A stretch of 64,000 nt of DNA from JBDFMH01 sp047238125 (GCF_047238125.1 NZ_JBDFMH010000001.1:930001-994000), one strand, 5' to 3'. Positions 1-8,729 are shown, numbered from the stretch's first letter. The notes: a model not told the origin generated them from the letters alone. Program-made: numbers and translations.

Positions 1-93
1 CTTGACATAGTCATCGCTCGCGCCCGGAAACCGGATGGTGAGGCCCTCGGCGAGCTCGGCCGGGCTTGATAGGCCTGGTTCCGCATCGGACAT
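1..93 (-). CDS. N-terminal fragment of an unidentified protein
   Basis: An ATG at 93-91 opens a reading frame that runs off the left edge, giving 31 residues (begins MSDAEPGLSS, ends ASDDYVK). A GGGAGA Shine-Dalgarno-like motif lies about 7 nt upstream, which supports the start. The fragment has no signal peptide and no recognisable motif. It lies 50 nt downstream of the NYN gene on the same strand and could be co-transcribed with it. I do not recognise the family, and too little is present to assign one. Confidence 0.5.
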   Translation of the reverse strand, partial: MSDAEPGLSSPAELAEGLTIRFPGASDDYVK

Positions 94-143
94 CGTCAGT
101 CTCCCAGCATTATCGGTCGCAGCCGTTGCCGCCGGACGCAGCG

Positions 144-926
144 TCAGCGCACCCGTTTGACAAAGGTCCGCCCGTCCCGATCCTCGAGCCGGAATTCGGG
201 CAGCGTCGCGATCAGATCCTGCAGCTTTGCAAAACCGAAGCTGCGAACATCGAAGCTCGAACGATTGCCCGCCAGCCGGCCGAGTTCGGACAGACTTGCG
301 AAACCGTCCTTGTCACGCTTGGCGGCCTTCCAGGCGTCGCCGAGCAGCTTGACGATATCGTCATCGACCGGCGCTGTCGGCTTGATCGCCGGTGGGATGC
401 CGGCGGGCGCGGCGCGGGTCGCTGCGGCCTTTGCCGTCGGCGGTATCGGAGCGCGGGGCGGGGCGGGGGGCTCGGCCTGCAAAGCAAGGCCGGTCACATC
501 GATGAAGCGGGTGCAGGCCTGCCGGAAGCCTTCCGGCGTGCGATCCGATCCGAAGCCGTAGACCGGCAGCCCTTCCTGCCGGATCCGCATCGCCAGCGGC
601 ATGAAGTCGCTGTCGGAGGACATGATGCCGAAGCCGGTGACGCGGCCACGGAACATCAGATCCATCGCATCGATCGTCATCCGCATGTCGGTGGCGTTCT
701 TTCCTTTGGTGATGTCGAACTGCTGATAGGGCTCGATGCCGTATTTCAGCGACATCGCGCTCCAGCTCTTAAGCGCAGGCTTGCTCCAGTTGCCATAGGC
801 GCGCCGCACGTTGACGACGCCCAGTTCGGCCAGCACCGTCAGCGCCGGATCCAACGCTGCGGGTGAAGCATTGTCGGCGTCGATCAGCAGCGCGATGTTG
901 CCGATCGGGGGGATGTCGTTGCTCAT
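144..926 (-). CDS. NYN domain protein with C-terminal OST-HTH/LOTUS domain
   Basis: This 260-residue cytoplasmic protein has a LabA/DUF88-type NYN (PIN-like ribonuclease) fold at about residues 8-150. The acidic metal-binding positions are visible: D16 and D18 in LIDADN, D80 in NATD, and D105/D107 in SSDSDF. A proline/alanine-rich linker (about 150-187) leads to a C-terminal OST-HTH/LOTUS-type winged helix (about 188-258) with the typical D-KLLGDAWKAA and SLSELGRLAG segments. In known families NYN domains are putative RNA nucleases and LOTUS domains bind RNA or protein partners, so an RNA-processing role is inferred. The substrate is unknown. The ATG at 926 gives a well-formed N-terminus right before the first strand. 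Confidence 0.85.
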   Translation of the reverse strand: MSNDIPPIGNIALLIDADNASPAALDPALTVLAELGVVNVRRAYGNWSKPALKSWSAMSLKYGIEPYQQFDITKGKNATDMRMTIDAMDLMFRGRVTGFGIMSSDSDFMPLAMRIRQEGLPVYGFGSDRTPEGFRQACTRFIDVTGLALQAEPPAPPRAPIPPTAKAAATRAAPAGIPPAIKPTAPVDDDIVKLLGDAWKAAKRDKDGFASLSELGRLAGNRSSFDVRSFGFAKLQDLIATLPEFRLEDRDGRTFVKRVR

Positions 927-986
927 CCCAACCCGATACCAGCATGGCCGGTTCGCGACACCCGCAATCGCAGTGGCATCATGCCA

Positions 987-1436
987 TCAGAAATAATCGC
1001 GCGGATCGGGAGTCGGCGCATCGCACGCCGCGCGTACGCCATCCTCGCAGTCGATCACCTGCAGCCGCCAATCGGCCATCGCCTGCGCATAGGCGGCCTG
1101 CTGGCGCGCATAGCGGCGATCGCCCCTACGGCGCTGCGCGTCGTTGGCGGCCAGCGCGTCGGCATAGGCCTCGCGATCCGCTTCATACTGCGCCTCCGCA
1201 TCGAGCGGTGCGTTGGGCTGGTTGTTGACCGCGGCGTTCCGGTTCAACCGCGCCGTCACCGGCGCCTCGCGCGAATTGATGGCATCGGCGCGCGACGACG
1301 GCTTGTCGTAACCGCGGTCATAAGGCAGCTCCTCGCGCGGGTCGGTCGGGCCGTTATCGGGCACGCTGGGCTGGGCGATCAGCGGCGTCGCGACCAGGCC
1401 GAGCGCGGTCGCGGCGATCAGGGCGGAAATTTTCAT
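987..1436 (-). CDS. Hypothetical secreted protein, charged
   Basis: This 149-residue protein has a clear Sec signal peptide (MKISALIAATALGLVATPLIAQ, cleavage after about residue 21). The mature part is hydrophilic with many Arg, Asp and Ala and a YEADREAYADAL-type helical stretch. Two cysteines sit near the C-terminus (VIDCEDGVRAACDAP) and might form a disulfide. The ATG at 1436 was chosen because GGAG lies 8 nt upstream and it begins the signal peptide; the frame stays open further upstream but would cover the divergent lipA promoter. It is transcribed divergently from lipA across a 120-nt gap. I do not recognise a named family. Confidence 0.75.
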   Translation of the reverse strand: MKISALIAATALGLVATPLIAQPSVPDNGPTDPREELPYDRGYDKPSSRADAINSREAPVTARLNRNAAVNNQPNAPLDAEAQYEADREAYADALAANDAQRRRGDRRYARQQAAYAQAMADWRLQVIDCEDGVRAACDAPTPDPRDYF

Positions 1437-1556
1437 GGTGGACACTCCATCGATTCGATGGGGTGGCAACGTTGCCCGATAGAGCTCGTTCCGCCGCTGC
1501 ATCGTCCGCGCACACCGGCACTGGCAACCGCGGCTGTGGATCGCTATCTGGCAGCC

Positions 1557-2477
1557 ATGATCGAGCCCGTTTCCCAGCCCCGCCCCGAGCGCGCCCGCAA
1601 GCCTGACTGGATCCGCGTCAAGGCGCCGGTCGGCACGGCCTTCGCCGAAACCAAGGCGTTGATGCGCCGGCTGAACCTCGCCACCGTCTGCGAAGAGGCG
1701 GCCTGCCCGAACATCGGCGAGTGCTGGACCAAGAAACATGCCACGGTGATGATCCTGGGCGACGTCTGCACGCGCGCCTGCGCCTTCTGCAACGTCAAGA
1801 CGGGCATGCCGCGGATGGTGGATGCCAGCGAGCCCCAGCATGTGGCGGACGCCGCGGCCGAACTCGGCCTGGAGCATATCGTCGTGACCTCGGTCGATCG
1901 TGATGATCTGCCGGATGGCGGCGCATCGCAGTTCGTGAAGGTGATCGAAGCACTGCGCCGGACGACGCCGTCCACGACCATCGAGATCCTGACGCCGGAT
2001 TTCCGGAACAAGCATGAGGCCGCGGTCGAGGCGATCGTCGCCGCGCGCCCCGATGTCTACAATCACAATCTGGAGACGGTGCCCCGGCTGTATCCGACGA
2101 TCCGCCCAGGCGCCCGCTATTATGCGTCGCTGCGGCTGCTGGAGAGCGTCAAGCGGCTCGATCCGTCGATCTTCACCAAGTCCGGCATCATGGTCGGTCT
2201 GGGCGAGGAGCGACTGGAAGTGCATCAGGTGATGGACGACATGCGCTCGGCCGGTATCGATTTCATGACTATCGGCCAGTATCTGCAGCCGACGCCGAAG
2301 CACGCCAAGGTCATCGATTTCGTGCCGCCAGCGACGTTCGCGGCCTACGCGTCGATCGCGCGTGCCAAGGGTTTCCTGCTCGTCGCCTCATCGCCGCTGA
2401 CCCGATCGAGCTATCATGCCGGCGACGATTTCGAAAAGTTGCGCGCTGCGCGCCAGGCGCAGCTCGCCCGCGTCTGA
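1557..2477 (+). CDS. lipA: Lipoyl synthase LipA
   Basis: This radical-SAM enzyme inserts two sulfurs into protein-bound octanoyl groups to make lipoyl cofactor for the 2-oxoacid dehydrogenases and the glycine cleavage system. Both iron-sulfur signatures are present: the auxiliary cluster cysteines C45, C50 and C56 (VCEEAACPNIGECW) and the radical-SAM CxxxCxxC at C71, C75 and C78 (CTRACAFC). The C-terminal half carries the family's GLGE and TIGQYLQP motifs. Length (306 aa) is typical. The ATG at 1557 was preferred over the longer open frame, which has no family similarity. The stop overlaps the ratA start (TGATG), so the two are probably translationally coupled. Confidence 0.97.
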   Translation: MIEPVSQPRPERARKPDWIRVKAPVGTAFAETKALMRRLNLATVCEEAACPNIGECWTKKHATVMILGDVCTRACAFCNVKTGMPRMVDASEPQHVADAAAELGLEHIVVTSVDRDDLPDGGASQFVKVIEALRRTTPSTTIEILTPDFRNKHEAAVEAIVAARPDVYNHNLETVPRLYPTIRPGARYYASLRLLESVKRLDPSIFTKSGIMVGLGEERLEVHQVMDDMRSAGIDFMTIGQYLQPTPKHAKVIDFVPPATFAAYASIARAKGFLLVASSPLTRSSYHAGDDFEKLRAARQAQLARV

Positions 2478-2953
2478 TGCCGCGTCACGCCGAAACGCGC
2501 CGGCTGCCCTACACGCCCGAGCAGCTGTTCGATTTGGTGGCGGATGTGCCGTCCTACCAGAAGTTCCTGCCGTGGGTTGCCGCGGTGCGTGTGCGATCGG
2601 ACAGCGAGACGGAGATGGTGGCCGACCTCGTGGTCGGCTTCAAGGCGTTGCGCGAACGCTTTACCAGCCGCGTGGTCAAGGATCGACCGAACAGCATCCG
2701 AGTCGACTATGTCGACGGGCCGCTCGATCACCTCGTCAACGAATGGGGCTTCCGTCCGGACGGGGAGGGCGGCACCTTCGTCGACTTCTGCGTGGATTTC
2801 GCGTTCCGGTCCCGCCTGTTCGAGGCGATCGCCGGTCAGATGTTCGATCGCGCGCTCCGCAAGATGATCGGCGCGTTCGAGGCGCGCGCAGCCGAACTCT
2901 ACGGCAACGCGGCCGGCGGCGTCAGCAAGTCGAGCGCGATAAGCGCGGCCTGA
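2477..2953 (+). CDS. RatA/COQ10-like SRPBCC family protein
   Basis: This 158-residue START/SRPBCC-fold protein is of the RatA/COQ10 family. It has the family pattern: an N-terminal RxLPYTPEQLFDLVADVPSY segment, a central strand run ending in IRVDYVDGPL, and a long C-terminal amphipathic helix (FDRALRKMIGAFEARA). Relatives bind ubiquinone or act as lipid chaperones; E. coli RatA was reported to inhibit ribosome association, but most family members are not proven toxins. The start overlaps the lipA stop. Its last 55 nt overlap the convergent CinA-like gene, so the C-terminal tail (about residues 145-158) is less certain. Confidence 0.9.
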   Translation: MPRHAETRRLPYTPEQLFDLVADVPSYQKFLPWVAAVRVRSDSETEMVADLVVGFKALRERFTSRVVKDRPNSIRVDYVDGPLDHLVNEWGFRPDGEGGTFVDFCVDFAFRSRLFEAIAGQMFDRALRKMIGAFEARAAELYGNAAGGVSKSSAISAA

Positions 2954-3426
2954 AGCCGCACCCCGGCCCGGCCGAGATCGCCAAGCTCGTGCCGATCGGC
3001 CGTCACCGCATCGGGATCGCCGCCCCGGGTCGCACACGCGAAGACGACCGTACCGACCGGCTTCTTGGCCGATCCGCCACCTGGCCCGGCAACGCCGGTG
3101 ATGGCCACGGCCACATCCGCGCCGCTCCGCTCGAGCGCGCCGCGCGCCATTGCCCAGGCGACCGCGATCGAAACCGCGCCGAAGGTTTCCAGGACGTCCT
3201 GGTTGACGCCGAGCATGCGCATCTTGGCCTGATCGGCATAGGTGACGTAGCCCGCCTCGAACACGTCCGAGCAGCCTGCGATCTCGGTCAGCGCCGCGGA
3301 AACGAGCCCACCGGTGCAGCTTTCGGCAACCGCAACGCGGCGCCCGGCTGCGCGGTTCGCCTCGATCGCGGCACGTGCGGCCTTGACCAGTTCCGGCGGC
3401 AGGCAGGTGTCGGCCGCGTCGCTCAT
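2899..3426 (-). CDS. CinA C-terminal family protein (nicotinamide-nucleotide amidase, PncC type)
   Basis: This 175-residue stand-alone CinA C-terminal domain hydrolyses NMN to nicotinate mononucleotide and ammonia in NAD recycling. Visible family motifs are VAESCTGG with the catalytic serine and the following GGLVSAALTE helix, then GYVTYAD, GVAGPGGGS and KPVGTVVFAC. The N-terminal MoeA-like domain of full CinA is absent, as is usual for PncC. The ATG at 3426 overlaps the stop of the upstream secreted-protein gene (ATGA). The 3' end overlaps ratA on the opposite strand by 55 nt. Confidence 0.92.
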   Translation of the reverse strand: MSDAADTCLPPELVKAARAAIEANRAAGRRVAVAESCTGGLVSAALTEIAGCSDVFEAGYVTYADQAKMRMLGVNQDVLETFGAVSIAVAWAMARGALERSGADVAVAITGVAGPGGGSAKKPVGTVVFACATRGGDPDAVTADRHELGDLGRAGVRLQAALIALDLLTPPAALP

Positions 3427-3914
3427 GATGGCTTGCAAATTGCGAACTTGCCACCACGCTTGTCGGCCACCTCCATCAAGGCGACGACCAGGCCGACGAT
3501 ATTGCCGGCCGGCAGCGGCGCGATCAGTCCGATCAGGCGATCGGCGGTTGCGCAATCCTCGGTCGGCACCTCGGCCGCGATCAGATCGCGCACGATCGGA
3601 TCGACGATCGCCGAAAGGGTCTCGTCGCTCAGCATCTCGGGCAGTCGCTCTCCGCCCACCTGATCGATCGCGGCGCGGGCCTTGCGCCAATCGGGGCGGA
3701 TCTCGCTGCGGAAACGCGACGCGAGCGCACCGCCCGAGCTTCCCAGATAGGATTGCGCAGGCAGCACCGGCCGGCAACGCGTTGTCAGCCCTTCCACGAT
3801 GGCCGGCGCGACGGCCCCGATCATCGCTTCGGCCTGATCGCGCGGCACGCACGGCGGGGCGGCCTGCGCGGCGCTGGCGGCCAGCATGGCGATCGTTGCG
3901 AACAGCGTCTTCAT
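3423..3914 (-). CDS. Hypothetical secreted protein between ispDF and pncC
   Basis: This 163-residue protein has a signal peptide (MKTLFATIAMLAASAAQA, cleavage about residue 18). The mature chain is mostly helical by composition and contains three cysteines (CVPRDQAE, TRCRPV, EDCATAD) plus a final FAICKPS. No named family was recognised. The ATG at 3914 overlaps the ispDF stop (ATGA), and its own stop overlaps the next gene, so it sits in a tightly coupled three-gene minus-strand operon. A GTG six bases upstream is a less likely start. Periplasmic location is inferred from the signal peptide. Confidence 0.78.
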   Translation of the reverse strand: MKTLFATIAMLAASAAQAAPPCVPRDQAEAMIGAVAPAIVEGLTTRCRPVLPAQSYLGSSGGALASRFRSEIRPDWRKARAAIDQVGGERLPEMLSDETLSAIVDPIVRDLIAAEVPTEDCATADRLIGLIAPLPAGNIVGLVVALMEVADKRGGKFAICKPS

Positions 3915-5065
3915 GTACACTCCGGCAATCTCACGGTCGCGACTGCCTGGGCGGCGATACCTTCGCTCCGCCCGGTGAAACCCAGCCGCTCGGTGGTGGT
4001 GGCCTTCACGCTAACCCGCGCCTGATCGAGCCGCAACAGCGCGGCGATATTCGCGCGGATCGCGTCACGGTGCGGACCCACCTTCGGCACTTCGCAGATG
4101 ATCGTCACATCGACATGATCGATCGTCCCGCCAGCTGCCAGCACAAGATCGCGTGCATGGGCCAGGAATTGGTCGGACGCTGCGCCCCGCCACTGCGGAT
4201 CCGACGGCGGGAAATGGCTACCGATGTCGCCCGCCGCGATCGTGCCGAGCAGCGCATCGGTCAAAGCATGCAGCGCGACATCGGCATCGCTATGCCCCGC
4301 CAGCGCCTTGTCATGTGCGATCCGCACGCCGCCCAGCATGACATGGTCACCCGCGGTGAAGCCGTGCACGTCGAAGCCCATCGCCGTGCGCGTCGTCGCA
4401 AGCCGCGCTGAAGCCGCCACGACGTCATCCGCGATCGTTATCTTCTCAAGCATCGGCGACCCCTCGACCATCGCCACCGATCCCCCCGCCTCGCGCAGCA
4501 TCTGGGCATCGTCGGTAGCCTCACGCACCGGGTTCCACCCGGCATGGGCCGCGCGGATCGCGGCGAGATCGAAAGCTTGGGGCGTCTGCACCCGCACCAG
4601 CAGATCGCGGGGTACGGTATCCCCCAGGACGCCGTCGCGCCGCGCGAGCGTATCGGCGACCGGCAGCACCGGCACCGCCCCCGGCGTTTCCACCAGGGCG
4701 GACAGCAGCCGATCGATCACGGCTGCCGGCGTGAATGGCCGCGCGGCATCATGGATCAGTACGCGCCCGGTATCGGCGGGCAGCGCTGCGAGCCCGGCGG
4801 AGACGGACTGCCGTCGCAGCGCGCCGCCGATCACGGGCGAGGGCAGTGCACGGTCGCCGATCGCAGCGTGATACAGCGCTTCCTGCCCCCCGCCGATCAC
4901 GACCTGGATCACGTCGATCGCGGGATGGGCAGCTAGTGCATCGATCGCATGGGCCAACACAGCCTTGCCGGCTATCCGCTGATATTGCTTGGGCAGATCG
5001 CCCCCGGCACGCGTACCGCTGCCTGCCGCCACGATCACCGCCGCTGTCCGTCCGCTTTGAATCAT
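3911..5065 (-). CDS. ispDF: Bifunctional IspD/IspF (MEP isoprenoid pathway)
   Basis: This 384-residue fusion carries two MEP-pathway activities. The N-terminal half (about 1-220) is 2-C-methyl-D-erythritol 4-phosphate cytidylyltransferase, with the nucleotide-binding AAGSGTR(A)GGDLPKQY loop and VLIHDAARPF. The C-terminal half (about 226-384) is 2-C-methyl-D-erythritol 2,4-cyclodiphosphate synthase, with the zinc ligands in GFDVHGF and AGHSDADVALHALTDA. The fusion is well known in alphaproteobacteria. The ATG at 5065 (MIQSGRTAAVIVAAG) was chosen over a 21-residue upstream extension that looks like untranslated sequence. It is divergent from dusB across 83 nt and overlaps the next gene by 4 nt. 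Confidence 0.96.
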   Translation of the reverse strand: MIQSGRTAAVIVAAGSGTRAGGDLPKQYQRIAGKAVLAHAIDALAAHPAIDVIQVVIGGGQEALYHAAIGDRALPSPVIGGALRRQSVSAGLAALPADTGRVLIHDAARPFTPAAVIDRLLSALVETPGAVPVLPVADTLARRDGVLGDTVPRDLLVRVQTPQAFDLAAIRAAHAGWNPVREATDDAQMLREAGGSVAMVEGSPMLEKITIADDVVAASARLATTRTAMGFDVHGFTAGDHVMLGGVRIAHDKALAGHSDADVALHALTDALLGTIAAGDIGSHFPPSDPQWRGAASDQFLAHARDLVLAAGGTIDHVDVTIICEVPKVGPHRDAIRANIAALLRLDQARVSVKATTTERLGFTGRSEGIAAQAVATVRLPECT

Positions 5066-5148
5066 GCCACGCCCTAGCCCGGCGCAGCCTTGCCCGCCAA
5101 CCGCTTTCCAGCTAGGGCGACTGCCCAATTCTTAGGCAGATCGATAAC

Positions 5149-6150
5149 GTGACTCCGCGGCTCGCCCCCATTCAGATCGGTCCCGTACGGATTCAGACGC
5201 CCGTCATCCTGGCGCCGATGACTGGTGTGACCGATCGGCCGTTTCGCACGCTCGTGCGCCGCTACGGATCCGGGCTGAACGTGACCGAGATGATCGCCAG
5301 CCAGGCGATGATCCGCGAAACGCGCCAGTCGCTGCAGAAGGCGGCCTGGGATCCGGTCGAGGAACCGGTGTCGATGCAGCTGGCGGGGTGCGCGCCGAGC
5401 GAGATGGCCGAGGCGGCGAAGCTGAACCAGGATCGTGGTGCCGCGATCATCGACATCAACATGGGCTGCCCGGTGAAGAAGATCGTCAACGGCGATGCCG
5501 GGTCCGCGCTGATGCGCGATCTGAAGCTGGCGGCCGCGATCATCGATGCGACCGTCAAGGCGGTTTCCGTGCCCGTCACGCTGAAGATGCGGATGGGCTG
5601 GTGCCACGATAGCCTGAATGCGCCTGAACTCGCTCGTATCGCCGAGGATCTGGGCGCACAGATGATCACCGTTCACGGCCGGACCCGCAACCAGATGTAC
5701 AAGGGCAGCGCCGACTGGGCGTTCGTACGTCGCGTGAAGGATGCGGTTTCGGTGCCGGTGATCGTCAATGGCGACATCTGCTCGATCGAGGATGCCGATG
5801 CGGCATTGGCTCAGTCTGGTGCCGATGGCGTGATGATCGGCCGGGGCGCCTATGGCCGGCCGTGGCTGCTGGGGCAGGTGATGCGCTGGCTCGAAACTGG
5901 CGAGCGGCGACCCGATCCATTGATCGAGGAACAATATCACGCGATCATAGCGCATTATCATGCGATGCTCGGCCATTACGGTAACGAGACCGGTGTCAAC
6001 ATGGCGCGCAAGCATATCGGCTGGTACACCAAGGGGCTGAACGGATCGGCGGATTTCCGCAACCGCGTCAATCAGGAGCCCGATCCGCGCCGCGTCTTGG
6101 CGATGCTCGACGATTTCTACGCGCCGTGGCTCTCCCAGGCGGCGGCCTGA
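5149..6150 (+). CDS. dusB: tRNA dihydrouridine synthase DusB (NifR3 family)
   Basis: This FMN- and NADPH-dependent enzyme reduces uridine in the tRNA D-loop. The 333-residue TIM barrel shows LAPMTGVTDRPFR for FMN binding, the catalytic cysteine in DINMGCPVKKI, the HGRTR active-site segment, and VNGDI and GRGAYGRPW near the flavin phosphate. The start is a GTG at 5149. It heads a plus-strand cluster with ntrB, an arrangement shared with the classical nifR3-ntrB-ntrC operon of alphaproteobacteria. Its 3' end overlaps ntrB by 25 nt in another frame. Confidence 0.96.
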   Translation: MTPRLAPIQIGPVRIQTPVILAPMTGVTDRPFRTLVRRYGSGLNVTEMIASQAMIRETRQSLQKAAWDPVEEPVSMQLAGCAPSEMAEAAKLNQDRGAAIIDINMGCPVKKIVNGDAGSALMRDLKLAAAIIDATVKAVSVPVTLKMRMGWCHDSLNAPELARIAEDLGAQMITVHGRTRNQMYKGSADWAFVRRVKDAVSVPVIVNGDICSIEDADAALAQSGADGVMIGRGAYGRPWLLGQVMRWLETGERRPDPLIEEQYHAIIAHYHAMLGHYGNETGVNMARKHIGWYTKGLNGSADFRNRVNQEPDPRRVLAMLDDFYAPWLSQAAA

Positions 6151-7223
6151 TCCGGTTCGGGCGGCGTGCCGCCGCGACCGACGCACCAGGCAGTGACGAG
6201 GTCGCGGCGGCGCTGCCCACGCCGATGCTGGTGCTGAACGCGCAGAACCAGGTCGCCGACGCCAATGCCGCGGCCGAACTGTTGCTCAATCAATCGCGCG
6301 CCGCGCTTGTCGGCCGGCAGATCGCCGAGCTGATCGGGCACGATATGGAGAGCCTCGCCGCTGACGCGCCGTTCGCGGCCTATGACGAGGCGATCGATCT
6401 GCCGGGGCGGCGGCGACTGCAGGCGGACGTCATGGCGGCGCCATTGCCGGACCGGCCGGGATGGCGGGTGGTGACGATCCACAGTCGGGCGCCATCGCAC
6501 ATCGCTCATCGCCGGGCGGACCGCGAGGGCGGCAAGCTGACCGCAGTCGGCGCAGCCGCGATGCTGGCGCATGAGATCAAGAACCCGCTGTCGGCAATTC
6601 GCGGGGCGGCGCAGCTGGTGGAAGGAAGCGATCCCGGTAGTCGTGACTTGACCGCGCTGATCCGTGACGAAGTGGATCGGATCGCGGCACTGATCGACCG
6701 GATGGAAGGCTTCACCGATACTCGCCCGCTCGAGATCACGCCGCAGAATATCCACGCGATCCTGGCCCATGCTCGCGAAGTGGCGCTGCAAGGATTTGCG
6801 CGCGGTTGCGAGATCAAGGAGCTCTATGATCCGTCGCTGCCCTCGGTGCTGGGTCATCGTGACGCCCTGATCCAGATCCTTATAAACCTGATGAAGAATG
6901 CGGCAGAGGCAATGGGTGGGACGGGCGTGATCCGTCTATCAACGGCTTATCGCCATGGCGTCTCGCGATTGACCGAAGGCGGCGACGGGCGACGCGCCTT
7001 GCCGATCGAGGTCTGCGTGATCGACGAAGGCCCTGGCGCACCGCCGGAGCTGGGCGATCATCTGTTCGACCCGTTCGTCACAACCAAGCGGACCGGATCG
7101 GGCCTCGGGTTGGCGCTTGTCGACAAGCTCGTGGCCGATCAGGGCGCGATGGTCGAATATGCGCGTGAAGGCGATCCGGCGCGCACCGTGTTCCGGCTGC
7201 TCCTGCCGCGGATGCCGGGATGA
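6126..7223 (+). CDS. ntrB: Nitrogen regulation sensor kinase/phosphatase NtrB
   Basis: This 365-residue soluble histidine kinase phosphorylates NtrC according to nitrogen status, in known systems through PII binding. An N-terminal PAS-like sensor (about 25-130, with PTPMLVLNAQNQVADANAAAE-type sequence) precedes the HisKA domain with phospho-acceptor H149 in AHEIKNPLSAIRG. The ATPase domain follows with ILINLMKNAAEA (N box), VIDEGPG (G1) and GSGLGLALV (G2). No membrane segment is present. The start is a GTG at 6126 inside the end of dusB. The 3' end overlaps ntrC by 4 nt, so the pair is translationally coupled. Confidence 0.95.
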   Translation: MALPGGGLIRFGRRAAATDAPGSDEVAAALPTPMLVLNAQNQVADANAAAELLLNQSRAALVGRQIAELIGHDMESLAADAPFAAYDEAIDLPGRRRLQADVMAAPLPDRPGWRVVTIHSRAPSHIAHRRADREGGKLTAVGAAAMLAHEIKNPLSAIRGAAQLVEGSDPGSRDLTALIRDEVDRIAALIDRMEGFTDTRPLEITPQNIHAILAHAREVALQGFARGCEIKELYDPSLPSVLGHRDALIQILINLMKNAAEAMGGTGVIRLSTAYRHGVSRLTEGGDGRRALPIEVCVIDEGPGAPPELGDHLFDPFVTTKRTGSGLGLALVDKLVADQGAMVEYAREGDPARTVFRLLLPRMPG

Positions 7224-8662
7224 GCGCGGGGCGCATCCTCGTTGTCGACGACGACGCAGCGATCCGCACCGTCGTTCGCGAAGCGTTGCGGCGCGCGGGG
7301 CATCTGGTGGAAACGGCCGGCTCGGTCGCTGAACTCACCAAGGCAGTCGCTGGCTTCGACCCCCATGTCCTTGTTACCGATGTCATCCTCCCGGACGGCA
7401 ACGGCCTCGATGAAGTCCCCGCCCTGATCGCGGCGCGACCGGCGATGCCGGTCATCGTGCTCTCTGCGCAAAATACGCTCGCGACCGCGGTGCGCGCGAC
7501 TGAACAGGGCGCCTTCGAATATCTGCCCAAGCCATTCGATCTGCAGGAACTTCTCCGCGCGGTACAGGATGCGCTGCGCGCTCGGCGCGCGGTGCCGGGA
7601 GCGCTTGCCGATGCCACTGAGGATCTGCCGCTGATCGGTCGTTCGGCCGCGATGCAGGACGTCTACCGGATCATCGCACGGGTGGTCGCGAACGATCTGA
7701 CCGTGCTGGTGCTGGGCGAGAGCGGAACCGGCAAGGAGCTGGTCGCCCGCGCGATTCACGATCTCGGTCCGCGGGGGGCGCGCCCGTTCGTGGCGATCAA
7801 CATGGCGGCGATCCCGCGCGAGCTGATCGAAAGCGAATTGTTCGGCCACGAGCGTGGCGCCTTCACCGGCGCGGCGGCGCGAACCGCGGGTCGGTTCGAA
7901 CAGGCGCAGGGCGGGACGCTGTTCCTCGACGAGATCGGCGACATGCCCTTTGAGGCGCAGACCCGGCTGCTCCGCGTTCTCCAATCGGGCGAATTCACGA
8001 CTGTCGGCGGCAATCGCGCGATCCGCGCGGACGTACGGATCATTGCCGCTACCCATAAGGATCTGCCTCGCCTGATCGCCGACAACGGGTTTCGCGAGGA
8101 CCTCTACTACCGGCTCAACGTCGTTCCGATCCGGCTGCCGGCACTGCGCCAGCGGCCCGAGGATATCGCCGAGCTCGCCCGCCATTTCCTCGACCGTGCG
8201 GCAGCCGAAGGACTGCCGCGCAAGACGCTGGACGGCCACGCGATCGAACGGCTGATGCGGCATGGCTGGCCGGGTAATGTCCGCGAACTTGAGAATCTGA
8301 TGCGCCGTCTAGCCGCGCTCGCACGTGAGGAGGTGGTGACCGAGCAAGCGGTCGAGGCGCATCTGAGTGGGCAGGGGGTGGGCGAGCCGCCGACCGCGAT
8401 GATCTCGGCCGGTGGCCTGGGGGATGCGGTCGAGGCTCATCTCGCACGCTATTTCGCCACCTTCGGCAGCGATCTTCCACCCGATGGCCTGTTTGACCGC
8501 GTGCTGGCCGAAGTCGAGCGCCCACTGCTGACGCTCGCGCTGGCGGCGGCGCGCGGCAACCAGCTGCGGGCAGCGCGGCTGCTCGGAATCAACCGTAACA
8601 CGCTGCGCAAGAAGCTGTCCGACCGCGGGATCGAGCCTGCCGGCGTGCGGCGAAACGGCTGA
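7220..8662 (+). CDS. ntrC: Nitrogen regulation response regulator NtrC (sigma-54 activator)
   Basis: This 480-residue regulator has three parts: a receiver (1-120, phospho-acceptor D54 in LVTDVILPDG), an AAA+ sigma-54 interaction domain (about 140-380) and a Fis-type helix-turn-helix (about 435-475, ARLLGINRNTLRKKL). The AAA+ domain is complete: Walker A GESGTGKE, an intact GAFTGA loop in ELFGHERGAFTGA, Walker B TLFLDEIGD, and the arginine-finger region FREDLYYRLNV. It should therefore open sigma-54 promoters in the normal way. It overlaps ntrB by 4 nt and is followed by ntrY after a short gap. Confidence 0.96.
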   Translation: MSAGRILVVDDDAAIRTVVREALRRAGHLVETAGSVAELTKAVAGFDPHVLVTDVILPDGNGLDEVPALIAARPAMPVIVLSAQNTLATAVRATEQGAFEYLPKPFDLQELLRAVQDALRARRAVPGALADATEDLPLIGRSAAMQDVYRIIARVVANDLTVLVLGESGTGKELVARAIHDLGPRGARPFVAINMAAIPRELIESELFGHERGAFTGAAARTAGRFEQAQGGTLFLDEIGDMPFEAQTRLLRVLQSGEFTTVGGNRAIRADVRIIAATHKDLPRLIADNGFREDLYYRLNVVPIRLPALRQRPEDIAELARHFLDRAAAEGLPRKTLDGHAIERLMRHGWPGNVRELENLMRRLAALAREEVVTEQAVEAHLSGQGVGEPPTAMISAGGLGDAVEAHLARYFATFGSDLPPDGLFDRVLAEVERPLLTLALAAARGNQLRAARLLGINRNTLRKKLSDRGIEPAGVRRNG

Positions 8663-8729
8663 TCCGCACGCCGCACCGATCACGCGAATGACTGTGGTCA
8701 GTGCGCCACCCTGTGGTAAGCTCGCAACG

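Noticed and set aside
987..2303. 438-codon minus-strand frame covering lipA
   Set aside because: Only the last 149 codons carry a signal peptide and ribosome site; the rest is antisense to lipA with its intact cysteine motifs.
2477..2953. RatA-like gene as part of a toxin-antitoxin pair with lipA or a neighbour
   Set aside because: No antitoxin-like gene is adjacent, and the COQ10/SRPBCC family function in lipid or quinone handling is the simpler reading.
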